Shown in pieces: positions 1 through 4,377 of a stretch of DNA of 5,178 nt. The translations under genes were made by a program, and so were the position numbers. The stretch spans positions 1 through 5,178 of the forward strand of contig CANAXK010000127.1 of NCBI GenBank assembly GCA_947365485.1, in the 5' to 3' direction. The DNA comes from an uncultured bacterium. GTDB taxonomy: Bacteria > Cyanobacteriota > Vampirovibrionia > Gastranaerophilales > Gastranaerophilaceae. The notes beneath the pieces are model-generated. The model was not told the DNA's origin, did not search any database, and was given only the letters and a program-made list of their open reading frames with translations. How positions within the stretch are numbered: position 1 is the first letter of the stretch; each line of letters opens with the position of its first letter.

Positions 1-951
1 CTAAAAAGCTTTAGTCCCAATGTCGAGGTCTATTCTATTGATGAAGCATTCGTGGATTTTACGGGACTTACAAAGCTTTATAAGAAAAACTACTACAAAC
101 TCGCGCTTGAACTCAAAGACAGAATAGCAAACGAGACCGGAATTCCTGTTTCTATTGGGGTTAGCAGAACAAAAACTCTTGCAAAACTCGCTTCCGACAA
201 GTCAAAAAGCACCAGAGACAGGATTAGGATTGCTGGCAAGGCGTCGATTCGTGAGCTTCTTGAAAAAACTGAAATTCAGGAGGTATGGGGAATTGGGCGA
301 AAACTGGGCGTGAAACTCCGCGGGCATGGAATCCGTACGGCCTATGACTATGTGCAGAAAGATGATAAATGGATTAAAACAAGGTTTGGAAAAAACGGGC
401 TTACGATTAAAGCTGAACTCCTTGGAGTGGTCGTTTCTCCGATAAGCAACGAGGTAGAGCTCCCGAAATCAATAAGCGATACAAAATCCTTTCCGGAGTT
501 TTCGTCAGATTTGAATTATTTGAAAAACGAACTCTCGATTCATATTCACGCAAGCTGCGCAAGGCTTAGAAGAATTAATTGCAAATGCAGAAGTGTGGGT
601 TTGATTCTTAAGACAAAAGATTTTAGGACTTTTTATGAGAAGATACAGCTTAAAGTCCCGACAGACTTTGAGTTTGAAATTTCACGTGCTGTGTTTCCTC
701 TTCTTGAGCAGATGTTTTCAGTAAATACCTTGTACAGAAGTATCGGAATCGTACTAGAGGAATTTAATTCATGTGAGCAGGAACAGTTGCTTTTGTTTGA
801 CGAGAACCCGAGGCGCGAGCAAAACGAACAACTCGGAAAAAGCCTTGATAAACTTGAACAAAAGTTCGGCAGAAATATTGTCCGCACCGGATTTGTAAAC
901 AAGAATGTTCCTTTTAAACAAGGTTTTTTGACAAAGCCTCAGGATGTCTAA
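1..951 (+). CDS. umuC: UmuC-like Y-family translesion DNA polymerase, 5' end outside window
   Basis: The frame is open from base 1 to the TAA at 949-951, giving 316 visible residues. About 100 N-terminal residues are missing compared with the usual UmuC length of about 420. Near the left edge the frame reads YSIDEAFVDFTG, the Y-family palm motif; the D and E codons at 40-45 are the expected catalytic metal ligands. Next comes the SIGVSRTKTLAKLAS stretch (about residues 51-65), a helix-hairpin-helix-like segment VWGIGRKLGVKL (about 95-106) and a little-finger region (about 157-257). QLLLF (about 262-266) matches the beta-clamp binding motif. The tail LDKLEQKFGRNIVRTG resembles the C-terminal extension of UmuC rather than DinB, which supports the pol V catalytic-subunit call. 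Known role of the family: error-prone synthesis past DNA lesions, usually SOS-induced with UmuD. Promoter, SOS box and any umuD lie outside the window. Confidence 0.93.
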   Translation, partial: LKSFSPNVEVYSIDEAFVDFTGLTKLYKKNYYKLALELKDRIANETGIPVSIGVSRTKTLAKLASDKSKSTRDRIRIAGKASIRELLEKTEIQEVWGIGRKLGVKLRGHGIRTAYDYVQKDDKWIKTRFGKNGLTIKAELLGVVVSPISNEVELPKSISDTKSFPEFSSDLNYLKNELSIHIHASCARLRRINCKCRSVGLILKTKDFRTFYEKIQLKVPTDFEFEISRAVFPLLEQMFSVNTLYRSIGIVLEEFNSCEQEQLLLFDENPRREQNEQLGKSLDKLEQKFGRNIVRTGFVNKNVPFKQGFLTKPQDV

Positions 952-1942
952 CTTCCTTTTTGTCTTGTTTTCCTCTGTATCCGATTCCTGCTCTGTAACC
1001 GGATATTGCATACAAGGCCGGTAAGGCTGGTTCAATCCATCTTAAGCCTGACATTACCGCAACAGTTGCTATATCGTCTGTGTGTAGACAAATGTCGAGC
1101 GGTTCTGGTTTTCGCCCGCGCTCCGACGGATTGTAGTCCTTGAAACACCGATTAATGACTTTTCTTCCAATAAGGTTTGCAATTGAGCTTCCGCCGATCA
1201 CTCCTGTGATGAGAATTCCTGTAATCATTCCAAGAGCCCTGACGGATTTTGATTTGATGTTCATTTTTTCAAGAATCCCGAGTGCTGCTCCGGCTCCGAT
1301 GTTGCACAGGAAAATGTTGGCAAGGTACTGGTAGGCACCTTCTTTTATTTTGTTTGGAATCCTTTGCTTGTAATTGCTGCAAGTGAGCCAGTCTCCGGCA
1401 ATCCCGCCTGCGATTCCTCCGAGTACCGGAATTAGTCCGAAAACAGAAAGCCGTCCGATTTCCGAAAAGATGTCCCTTGACGTTATGTTTTCAGGCTCGG
1501 GTATGAGCGAATGCAGAAGCTTTTCTCCTTCTTTTGTGTTCAGACCTTCGGATAGAGTCTTAACTTCTTTGGGACGGAGGATTTTGGTCTTGATTTTGTT
1601 TAAGGCTTCCCTGGTTTTTGAGTTAACCTGATTCTGGGAGAGAAAGTCATTAACTAATTTTGTGTTGGTTTTTTCTAACTCTTTTAAGCTAACTACCTTC
1701 GGCGCGGTTTTAAATAATCGGAACGTAATATGCGGTGCAAGAAGAGAAGATGCAACCGCGCCGAACATAGTCAGACCGTTTTGAACAAGCCTTTTTTCCC
1801 GCTTTTCAGGCGGAGTTTTGTATGTGTCATGCGCAACTATGCCGACAGCTGCGAGGGTTAAGATAGGTGGTACTTTATCCGAAAACTTTTTTACCAGCCT
1901 TGGTTGGTCGAGATATCTGCCTGCAACTTTTATTGCACTCAT
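914..1942 (-). CDS. Glycine-rich multi-pass membrane protein of unknown function
   Basis: 342 residues, family not recognised. Hydrophobic stretches are visible at about residues 24-37, 56-70, 163-185, 203-224 and 235-259, with a further hydrophobic segment near 290-315. Several are packed with small residues: GGIAGGIAGDW near 175 and a GAGAALG run near 216 look like glycine-zipper helix-packing motifs. Between the second and third segments is a charged region of about 85 residues, rich in Lys and Glu, likely soluble. The C-terminal tail is basic. No enzyme motif is evident. The ATG at 1940-1942 is preceded by AGGAGA about 11 nt upstream and a near-consensus promoter, so the start is well supported. 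The 3' end overlaps the umuC 3' end by 38 bp on the opposite strand. It is most likely an integral inner-membrane protein; lineage-restricted status is a guess. Confidence 0.85.
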   Translation of the reverse strand: MSAIKVAGRYLDQPRLVKKFSDKVPPILTLAAVGIVAHDTYKTPPEKREKRLVQNGLTMFGAVASSLLAPHITFRLFKTAPKVVSLKELEKTNTKLVNDFLSQNQVNSKTREALNKIKTKILRPKEVKTLSEGLNTKEGEKLLHSLIPEPENITSRDIFSEIGRLSVFGLIPVLGGIAGGIAGDWLTCSNYKQRIPNKIKEGAYQYLANIFLCNIGAGAALGILEKMNIKSKSVRALGMITGILITGVIGGSSIANLIGRKVINRCFKDYNPSERGRKPEPLDICLHTDDIATVAVMSGLRWIEPALPALYAISGYRAGIGYRGKQDKKEVRHPEALSKNLV

Positions 1943-1976
1943 TTTTGTTTGGTTCTCCTAACTTTATTTGTGAATA

Positions 1977-2005
1977 ATTGTATGGGAAAACTAACATTTT
2001 GTCAA
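1977..2005 (-). promoter_or_regulatory. Sigma70-type promoter of the membrane-protein gene
   Basis: On the minus strand TTGACA (2000-2005) is followed by a 17-nt spacer and TACAAT (1977-1982), nearly the textbook housekeeping promoter. Predicted transcription start is about 1970, giving an untranslated leader of about 28 nt that contains the AGGAGA ribosome binding site. Of the promoters proposed in this window, it is closest to consensus. Confidence 0.8.
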
Positions 2006-2030
2006 GAGCTTGGAGGCTCATGTATAAAAG

Positions 2031-2059
2031 TTGCAAAAATTTTATTTATATCGTATGTT
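2031..2059 (+). promoter_or_regulatory. Candidate promoter of the bacteriohemerythrin gene
   Basis: TTGCAA (2031-2036), a 17-nt spacer and TATGTT (2054-2059) form a reasonable sigma70-like pair. The predicted start near 2066 leaves a very short leader holding GGAG at 2070-2073. It diverges from the minus-strand promoter at 1977-2005, with about 25 bp between the two -35 boxes. The -10 is imperfect, so this is a moderate call. Confidence 0.45.
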
Positions 2060-2080
2060 AGAAGTAAATGGAGCAAATAT

Positions 2081-2488
2081 ATGAATACGTTTAATTGGGA
2101 TCAGACCTATGATGTTAAGGTTGAGAAATTTAACGAACAACACAGACATTTATTTGATATTATAAAAAAATTATACGCAACAATGGAAGATAAAAATGAC
2201 CGTCTTGCTTTGGCCATGGTCATTAATGATTTGGTGAAATATTCAAAAGAACATTTTATGGAAGAAGATGTTTGCTTGCTCAATAATAGGTACCCGCACT
2301 ATGATGCTCACAGAAAACAGCATAAATTGTTTATGGATAAAATCGAGCAGTTTGCAGCGGATTACAATTCAGGCAAACATTTGCTGCATTTTGATATTCT
2401 TGTGTTCTTGAAAAAATGGGTTCTGCAACATATTCTTGTAGCAGACAAACACTACGGCGAGTTCTTGAACTCAAAAGGCGTGTTCTAA
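2081..2488 (+). CDS. Bacteriohemerythrin, single-domain non-heme di-iron O2-binding protein
   Basis: 135 residues, a typical length for a stand-alone bacterial hemerythrin. All seven di-iron ligands of the family can be placed: H21 (NEQHRHLF), H58 and E62 (HFMEE), H77 and H81 (HRKQH), and H117 with D122 (HILVAD). The N-terminal FNWDQTYDVKVEKFNEQH is the conserved opening, and the four-helix spacing is normal. The ATG at 2081 is chosen because GGAG lies 7 nt upstream and the family motif begins immediately after it; the frame is open further upstream to 1904, but that part shows no homology. Such proteins reversibly bind O2, and roles in oxygen sensing, delivery, scavenging or iron storage have been proposed. 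No signal peptide, so cytoplasmic. Its stop is 2 bp from the stop of the convergent gene at 2491-2706. Confidence 0.95.
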   Translation: MNTFNWDQTYDVKVEKFNEQHRHLFDIIKKLYATMEDKNDRLALAMVINDLVKYSKEHFMEEDVCLLNNRYPHYDAHRKQHKLFMDKIEQFAADYNSGKHLLHFDILVFLKKWVLQHILVADKHYGEFLNSKGVF

Positions 2489-2490
2489 AT

Positions 2491-2706
2491 TTAGCCCCCG
2501 CAAACCTTGCAAGGCCTGCCGCCACGCTGCACAGCTTCTTTTTTCTCAATTTTAATGCAATTGACCGTGCATTTTCTTGCCCATTCACATCCGGGCTTGT
2601 GGAATTTGTAGGTTTTTGTGTTGAACATCACTGTTTCAGCAAAACATCCTGCCGGAAAAAATAAATTGATTGATAGTGCCAGAGCCAAAATAAAAATCTT
2701 TTTCAT
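2491..2706 (-). CDS. Small exported Ada-like Cys/His (probable zinc-binding) protein
   Basis: 71 residues. The first ~23 form a signal peptide: MKK, a hydrophobic core ILALALSINLFF, then PAGCFA followed by E. Cleavage after A23 by signal peptidase I is likely; PAGC could also be a weak lipobox. The mature ~48 residues contain H36, C40, C46, C50, C66 and C69 in the order KFHKPGCEW...RPCKVC. This resembles the metal-binding fold of the Ada N-terminal domain and related exported mini-domains, where HxxGC and RPCxxC supply the metal site. In Ada this domain repairs methylphosphotriesters, but an exported stand-alone copy cannot be assumed to do so; metal binding or structural disulfides are both possible. 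The ATG at 2704-2706 has AGGTGA 4 nt upstream. It is divergent from the gene at 2798 and convergent with the hemerythrin gene. Confidence 0.85.
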   Translation of the reverse strand: MKKIFILALALSINLFFPAGCFAETVMFNTKTYKFHKPGCEWARKCTVNCIKIEKKEAVQRGGRPCKVCGG

Positions 2707-2756
2707 CGCGTCACCTAAATAGTAAACATATATTTATTTTATCATATTTTTGTATG

Positions 2757-2785
2757 CTTAGGAACCTAAGTGTTACATTTTGTAA
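2757..2785. promoter_or_regulatory. Two adjacent dyad-symmetric sites in a divergent intergenic region
   Basis: The 91-bp gap between the divergent genes starting at 2706 (-) and 2798 (+) contains the palindrome cttaggaacctaag (2757-2770, 6-bp arms) and, 2 bp later, ttacattttgtaa (2773-2785, 5-bp arms with 3-nt centre). Their position fits operators for either gene or weak hairpins. The rest of the gap is AT-rich, with -10-like matches (for example TATGAT on the minus strand) but no convincing -35. Confidence 0.35.
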
Positions 2786-2797
2786 AACAAAGAACTT

Positions 2798-3244
2798 ATG
2801 GGACTTGGTGCTGCAGGTATTGTGGCAACCTGTGTTAGTTTGAATGTAGAAAATCATAGGTCAAATGAACGCACCCGTGCTGAATTAGAAGGTTTGAGGA
2901 TGGAAAACAAGGCTCTTGCAGCTGATACGCTTGAAAAGAGCTTGCAGATAAAAGAGCTTAAGCAAAATGTATTGAACGAACGAAAAAAGTATGCAGCGAC
3001 AATGTATCCGAAGCAGCTTGATTCATTGAAAAGGTTTGCTCCTAAAAATTTGAGCTTAGAGTTTTACGAAAGAATTATAAACAACGCGTCATTACTTGAT
3101 TCTATTGATAACAGAAGCCAGAGAATGGATAGGGAAGTTGTTCCAAAGATTCCTGACAAGGTGCATGAAGATATTTATATGGTCGGAAGATACGCATCAA
3201 AGGCCGCGCGAAATTTGATAGATTTTTATCATAAGGCGATATAG
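2798..3244 (+). CDS. Small coiled-coil protein with hydrophobic N-terminus, function unknown
   Basis: 148 residues, not recognised. The N-terminus MGLGAAGIVATCVSLNV is hydrophobic but short (about 16 residues), suggesting a marginal membrane anchor or signal segment. Residues about 20-70 are charged and heptad-like (NERTRAELEGLRMENKALAADTL is the start of the run), a probable coiled coil. The remainder is Lys/Arg-rich and helical, ending RNLIDFYHKAI. An in-frame stop at 2783-2785 limits the start to the ATG at 2798 or codons just inside; the upstream AAAGAA is a poor ribosome binding site, so the exact start is uncertain. Codon usage resembles that of neighbouring genes and the frame is clean, so I take it as real. 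A bitopic or peripheral membrane role is only inference. Confidence 0.7.
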   Translation: MGLGAAGIVATCVSLNVENHRSNERTRAELEGLRMENKALAADTLEKSLQIKELKQNVLNERKKYAATMYPKQLDSLKRFAPKNLSLEFYERIINNASLLDSIDNRSQRMDREVVPKIPDKVHEDIYMVGRYASKAARNLIDFYHKAI

Positions 3245-3422
3245 AATCTTTAAGTGTATTTTAGATGACAGTATACTTGTGCTACCATTAAAAGATAGTA
3301 TAAATTTAATCTATTTTAAGATAGATAATAAGATTTATCAATTTGTTATCAAAACTACTTTAAAAAATGATGAAATATTTCTTACAACATTTCACATTGC
3401 TAACATAAATCAACTAAAAAAA
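3222..3422 (+). pseudogene. Possible relic of a toxin/phage-type domain (start-less open frame)
   Basis: This frame is open from just after a stop at 3219-3221 and reads protein-like for about 55 residues: DDSILVLPLKD, then INLIYFKIDNKIYQFVIK and KNDEIFLTTFHIAN. The alternating hydrophobic beta-strand pattern with 'KKIDNKYY.VVIK...LTTFH' character recalls C-terminal halves of phage-encoded Barnase/EndoU/ColicinE5/RelE-like (PBECR-type) domains. That resemblance is from memory and weak. The only possible starts are a GTG at 3279 and similar non-ATG codons, with no ribosome binding site. The frame formally continues to 3575, but from 3423 on it runs through the antisense RNA gene and loses protein character. 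The stretch is more AT-rich than its surroundings. Alternatively it is simply non-coding AT-rich spacer. Confidence 0.25.
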
Positions 3423-3505
3423 GATAGTTCTGATTGTGAGGACTCGAACTATCCCTCTGTCGCCCGTTGGCTCGGTGTCGAGATTTACCGTATCAAAACT
3501 ATCTT
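3416..3505 (-). ncRNA. Candidate compact structured small RNA, class not recognised
   Basis: Minus-strand RNA of about 85-90 nt. Its two ends pair as a 14-bp helix: 3492-3505 with 3421-3434, all Watson-Crick except one G-U. The 3' strand is followed at once by seven T (3422-3416), as in an intrinsic terminator. A perfect TATAAT lies at 3512-3517, placing the expected start 6 nt downstream, at 3505, which is the first base of the helix. Inside the helix are short hairpins CTCG-ACAC-CGAG and GCC-AACG-GGC, and an element GAGGGA...TCCTC enclosing a GTTCGAGTCC string that looks like a tRNA T-loop. A canonical cloverleaf could not be drawn (no D-loop GG, T-stem does not pair, no CCA), and the conserved motifs of 4.5S RNA, tmRNA, 6S and common riboswitches are absent. 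Function unknown. Confidence 0.6.
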
Positions 3506-3511
3506 ACTTAT

Positions 3512-3538
3512 ATTATACCTTGTTTTTCCTTTTTTCAA
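3512..3538 (-). promoter_or_regulatory. Promoter of the candidate small RNA
   Basis: The minus strand carries TATAAT (3512-3517), an exact -10 match, with TTGAAA (3533-3538) upstream. The spacer is only 15 nt, shorter than ideal; shifted -35 readings give 16-17 nt with poorer matches. The predicted start coincides with the first base of the terminal helix of the RNA at 3416-3505, which strengthens both calls. Confidence 0.6.
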
Positions 3539-3623
3539 GCCCTGCCTGCAATCCTGTGATAAGAAATTGAAATAAGTTTTCCCGAACTTTTATCTCAATG
3601 GCTCTAACTTCTTCTGCAAGCTG

Positions 3624-3659
3624 AAAAGACCCTTCAACAAGCTTGTTAAAGAGTCTTTT
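3624..3659 (-). terminator. Long hairpin terminator after the tRNA operon
   Basis: A 36-nt near-perfect inverted repeat, aaaagac...gtctttt, with the palindrome aacaagcttgtt at its centre. As RNA it gives about 16 bp with a 4-nt loop and a few G-U pairs on the minus strand. It begins 12 nt after the end of tRNA-Gln and carries U-tracts on both strands (four on minus, five on plus), so it can work in both directions. It most likely ends the tRNA-Asn/tRNA-Gln transcript. Between here and the small-RNA promoter (3539-3620) I see only a start-less minus-strand open frame. Confidence 0.65.
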
Positions 3660-3671
3660 TGTACAAATAAT

Positions 3672-3742
3672 CTCCCGGAGATGGATTCGAACCACCGTTA
3701 AAAGAGCCAGAATCTTTCGTCCTGCCACTAGACGATCCGGGA
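3672..3742 (-). tRNA. tRNA-Gln(CTG)
   Basis: A complete cloverleaf on the minus strand: acceptor TCCCGGA/TCCGGGA with discriminator G, D-stem GTCT/GGAC around AGTGGCAG, anticodon stem AAAGA/TCTTT with loop TTCTGGC (anticodon CTG, reading CAG), a 4-nt variable region, and T-stem GGTGG/CCATC with loop TTCGAAT. The weak U1-A72 first pair is typical of tRNA-Gln. No CCA is encoded, so a CCA-adding enzyme is needed. It lies 13 bp downstream of tRNA-Asn, presumably in one transcript. The T-stem has a G-U pair and the anticodon stem is A/U-rich, but nothing is broken. Confidence 0.93.
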
Positions 3743-3755
3743 ATAAAAGAAAAAA

Positions 3756-3827
3756 CTCCCCAGGTTGGACTCGAACCAACAACCTACCGGTTAACAGCCG
3801 GTTGCTCCGCCATTGAGCTACTGAGGA
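3756..3827 (-). tRNA. tRNA-Asn(GTT)
   Basis: A complete cloverleaf on the minus strand: acceptor TCCTCAG/CTGGGGA (one G-U) with discriminator G, D-stem GCTC/GAGC, anticodon stem ACCGG/CCGGT with loop CTGTTAA (anticodon GTT), and T-stem TTGG/CCAA extended by a further pair around TTCGAGT. No CCA is encoded. It is the first tRNA of a two-tRNA unit with tRNA-Gln downstream. Parts of its 5' half recur in the leader upstream (see the repeats at 3815-3926 and 3801-3866), which is unusual. Confidence 0.95.
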
Positions 3828-3866
3828 TTATTCTGCTTGGTTATAACCCGTCAATGCCGGAGCAAC
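3801..3866 (-). repeat. Inverted copy of the tRNA-Asn D-arm in the tRNA leader
   Basis: Bases 3801-3816, within tRNA-Asn (D-arm and start of the anticodon stem), are the inverted complement of 3851-3866 in the leader, with 15 of 16 bases matching. In the precursor RNA the leader copy (GUUGCUCCGGCAUUGA) could pair with the tRNA D-arm across a loop of about 34 nt, with one G-G mismatch. Confidence 0.8.
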
Positions 3867-3926
3867 TGCTCTAACATCTGTAGCCCGTTCCGCTTTCGCT
3901 TCACTATGGGAGCTACTGAGGATTAT
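3815..3926 (-). repeat. 17-bp direct repeat duplicating the tRNA-Asn 5' end
   Basis: The 17-bp string gagctactgaggattat occurs at 3815-3831 and again at 3910-3926, 95 bp apart. On the minus strand each copy reads as a 4-nt leader (ATAA) plus the first 13 nt of tRNA-Asn. Only the inner copy continues into a full tRNA; the outer one leads into unrelated sequence with a small GTAGC/GCTAC hairpin (3880-3915) and a GAAA-capped stem. The roughly 95-bp spacing suggests tandem duplication with later scrambling, or a scar of an element inserted at the tRNA 5' end. Confidence 0.8.
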
Positions 3927-3936
3927 CTCCTTTTTT

Positions 3937-3964
3937 ATATTAACAAATAAATTTTTTTTGTAAA
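3937..3964 (-). promoter_or_regulatory. Promoter of the tRNA-Asn/tRNA-Gln operon
   Basis: TTTACA (3959-3964), a 16-nt spacer and TAATAT (3937-3942) on the minus strand. The start would be near 3930, just before the outer copy of the tRNA 5' end at 3926, giving a leader of about 100 nt before mature tRNA-Asn. The region is a homopolymer-rich A/T tract, so chance matches are easy. Confidence 0.45.
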
Positions 3965-3990
3965 GAGGGAAAATAAAATTTTTCTCCTTG

Positions 3991-3999
3991 TGTTAGAAT
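3991..3999 (+). promoter_or_regulatory. Extended -10 immediately before the Mini-III gene
   Basis: TGTTAGAAT (3991-3999) matches the extended -10 form TGnTAnAAT. The expected start about 7 nt downstream falls on 4006, the A of the second in-frame ATG of the Mini-III gene. No -35 is evident at 17 nt and no Shine-Dalgarno precedes either ATG, which raises the possibility of a leaderless message. Confidence 0.3.
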
Positions 4000-4377
4000 A
4001 TGGGTATGACAAACGAAGCTATGGTACTTAGAAATTACGCACATCTGGGCGATGCTGTATGGGAAGTCTTTGTTCGGGAATACACTGTTTACAAGACTTC
4101 TAACTCCAAACTGCTCCATAATATTACGACTGCCAGAGTGAATGCTGCTTTTCAAAAAGACATGCTCAATTTTATTATGCCGGATTTGAATGAAGAAGAA
4201 CAAGAACTCGCAAGACGCGGAAGAAATCTGCCGATACCGGTCGCAAGACGCTCTATCCAGCACGATTACAGACCCGCGACAGCGTTTGAAGTGCTTATCG
4301 GATACTGGTATGTGCATGATAGAGACAGACTGAATCATTTCTACGAAAAATTCAGAACCACAGAGTTTTTTAGTTGA
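4000..4377 (+). CDS. mrnC: Mini-ribonuclease III
   Basis: 125 residues (123 if it starts at the second ATG, 4006), the expected size for Mini-III, an RNase III catalytic domain without a dsRNA-binding domain. Signatures are in order: LGDAVWEVFVREY (residues 16-28) with the catalytic-type D18 and E22, the SKLLHNITTARVNAAFQ segment (36-52), EEEQELARRGRN (65-76), and DYRPATAFEVLIGYWYV (89-105) with the conserved acidic E97. In Bacillus the homodimer matures both ends of 23S rRNA. In many genomes mrnC follows cysS; here it stands alone, divergent from the tRNA operon and overlapping the convergent TPR gene by 8 bp at its 3' end. Start choice: both ATGs lack a ribosome binding site; an in-frame stop lies at 3994-3996. 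Cytoplasmic. Confidence 0.95.
   Translation: MGMTNEAMVLRNYAHLGDAVWEVFVREYTVYKTSNSKLLHNITTARVNAAFQKDMLNFIMPDLNEEEQELARRGRNLPIPVARRSIQHDYRPATAFEVLIGYWYVHDRDRLNHFYEKFRTTEFFS

Noticed and set aside
633..1035. Minus-strand ORFs of 88-89 codons within and beyond umuC
   Set aside because: They are antisense to a well-supported polymerase gene, Ser/Cys-rich, and show no family signature.
1140..1631. Plus-strand ORFs of 64 and 85 codons inside the membrane-protein gene
   Set aside because: Pro/Ser/Ile-rich translations typical of reversed hydrophobic coding sequence; no ribosome binding sites.
1904..2080. N-terminal extension of the hemerythrin frame upstream of 2081
   Set aside because: No homology to the family, overlaps the start and promoter of the divergent gene, and a good ribosome binding site sits directly before the ATG at 2081.
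3290..3330. Short GATAG repeats as a CRISPR or iteron array
   Set aside because: Units are 5-7 nt, irregularly spaced and in AT-rich sequence; no conserved repeat-spacer pattern.
3423..3505. tRNA gene call for the structured element
   Set aside because: The GTTCGAGTCC string and paired ends suggest a tRNA, but no D-arm, anticodon arm or T-stem of correct geometry can be drawn.
3513..3782. 89-codon minus-strand ORF across the tRNAs
   Set aside because: Its proposed N-terminus lies inside tRNA-Asn and tRNA-Gln; only the part after the tRNAs is discussed as a possible remnant.
3940..4338. 132-codon minus-strand ORF antisense to Mini-III
   Set aside because: Lies over a clearly conserved enzyme gene and shows no domain character.
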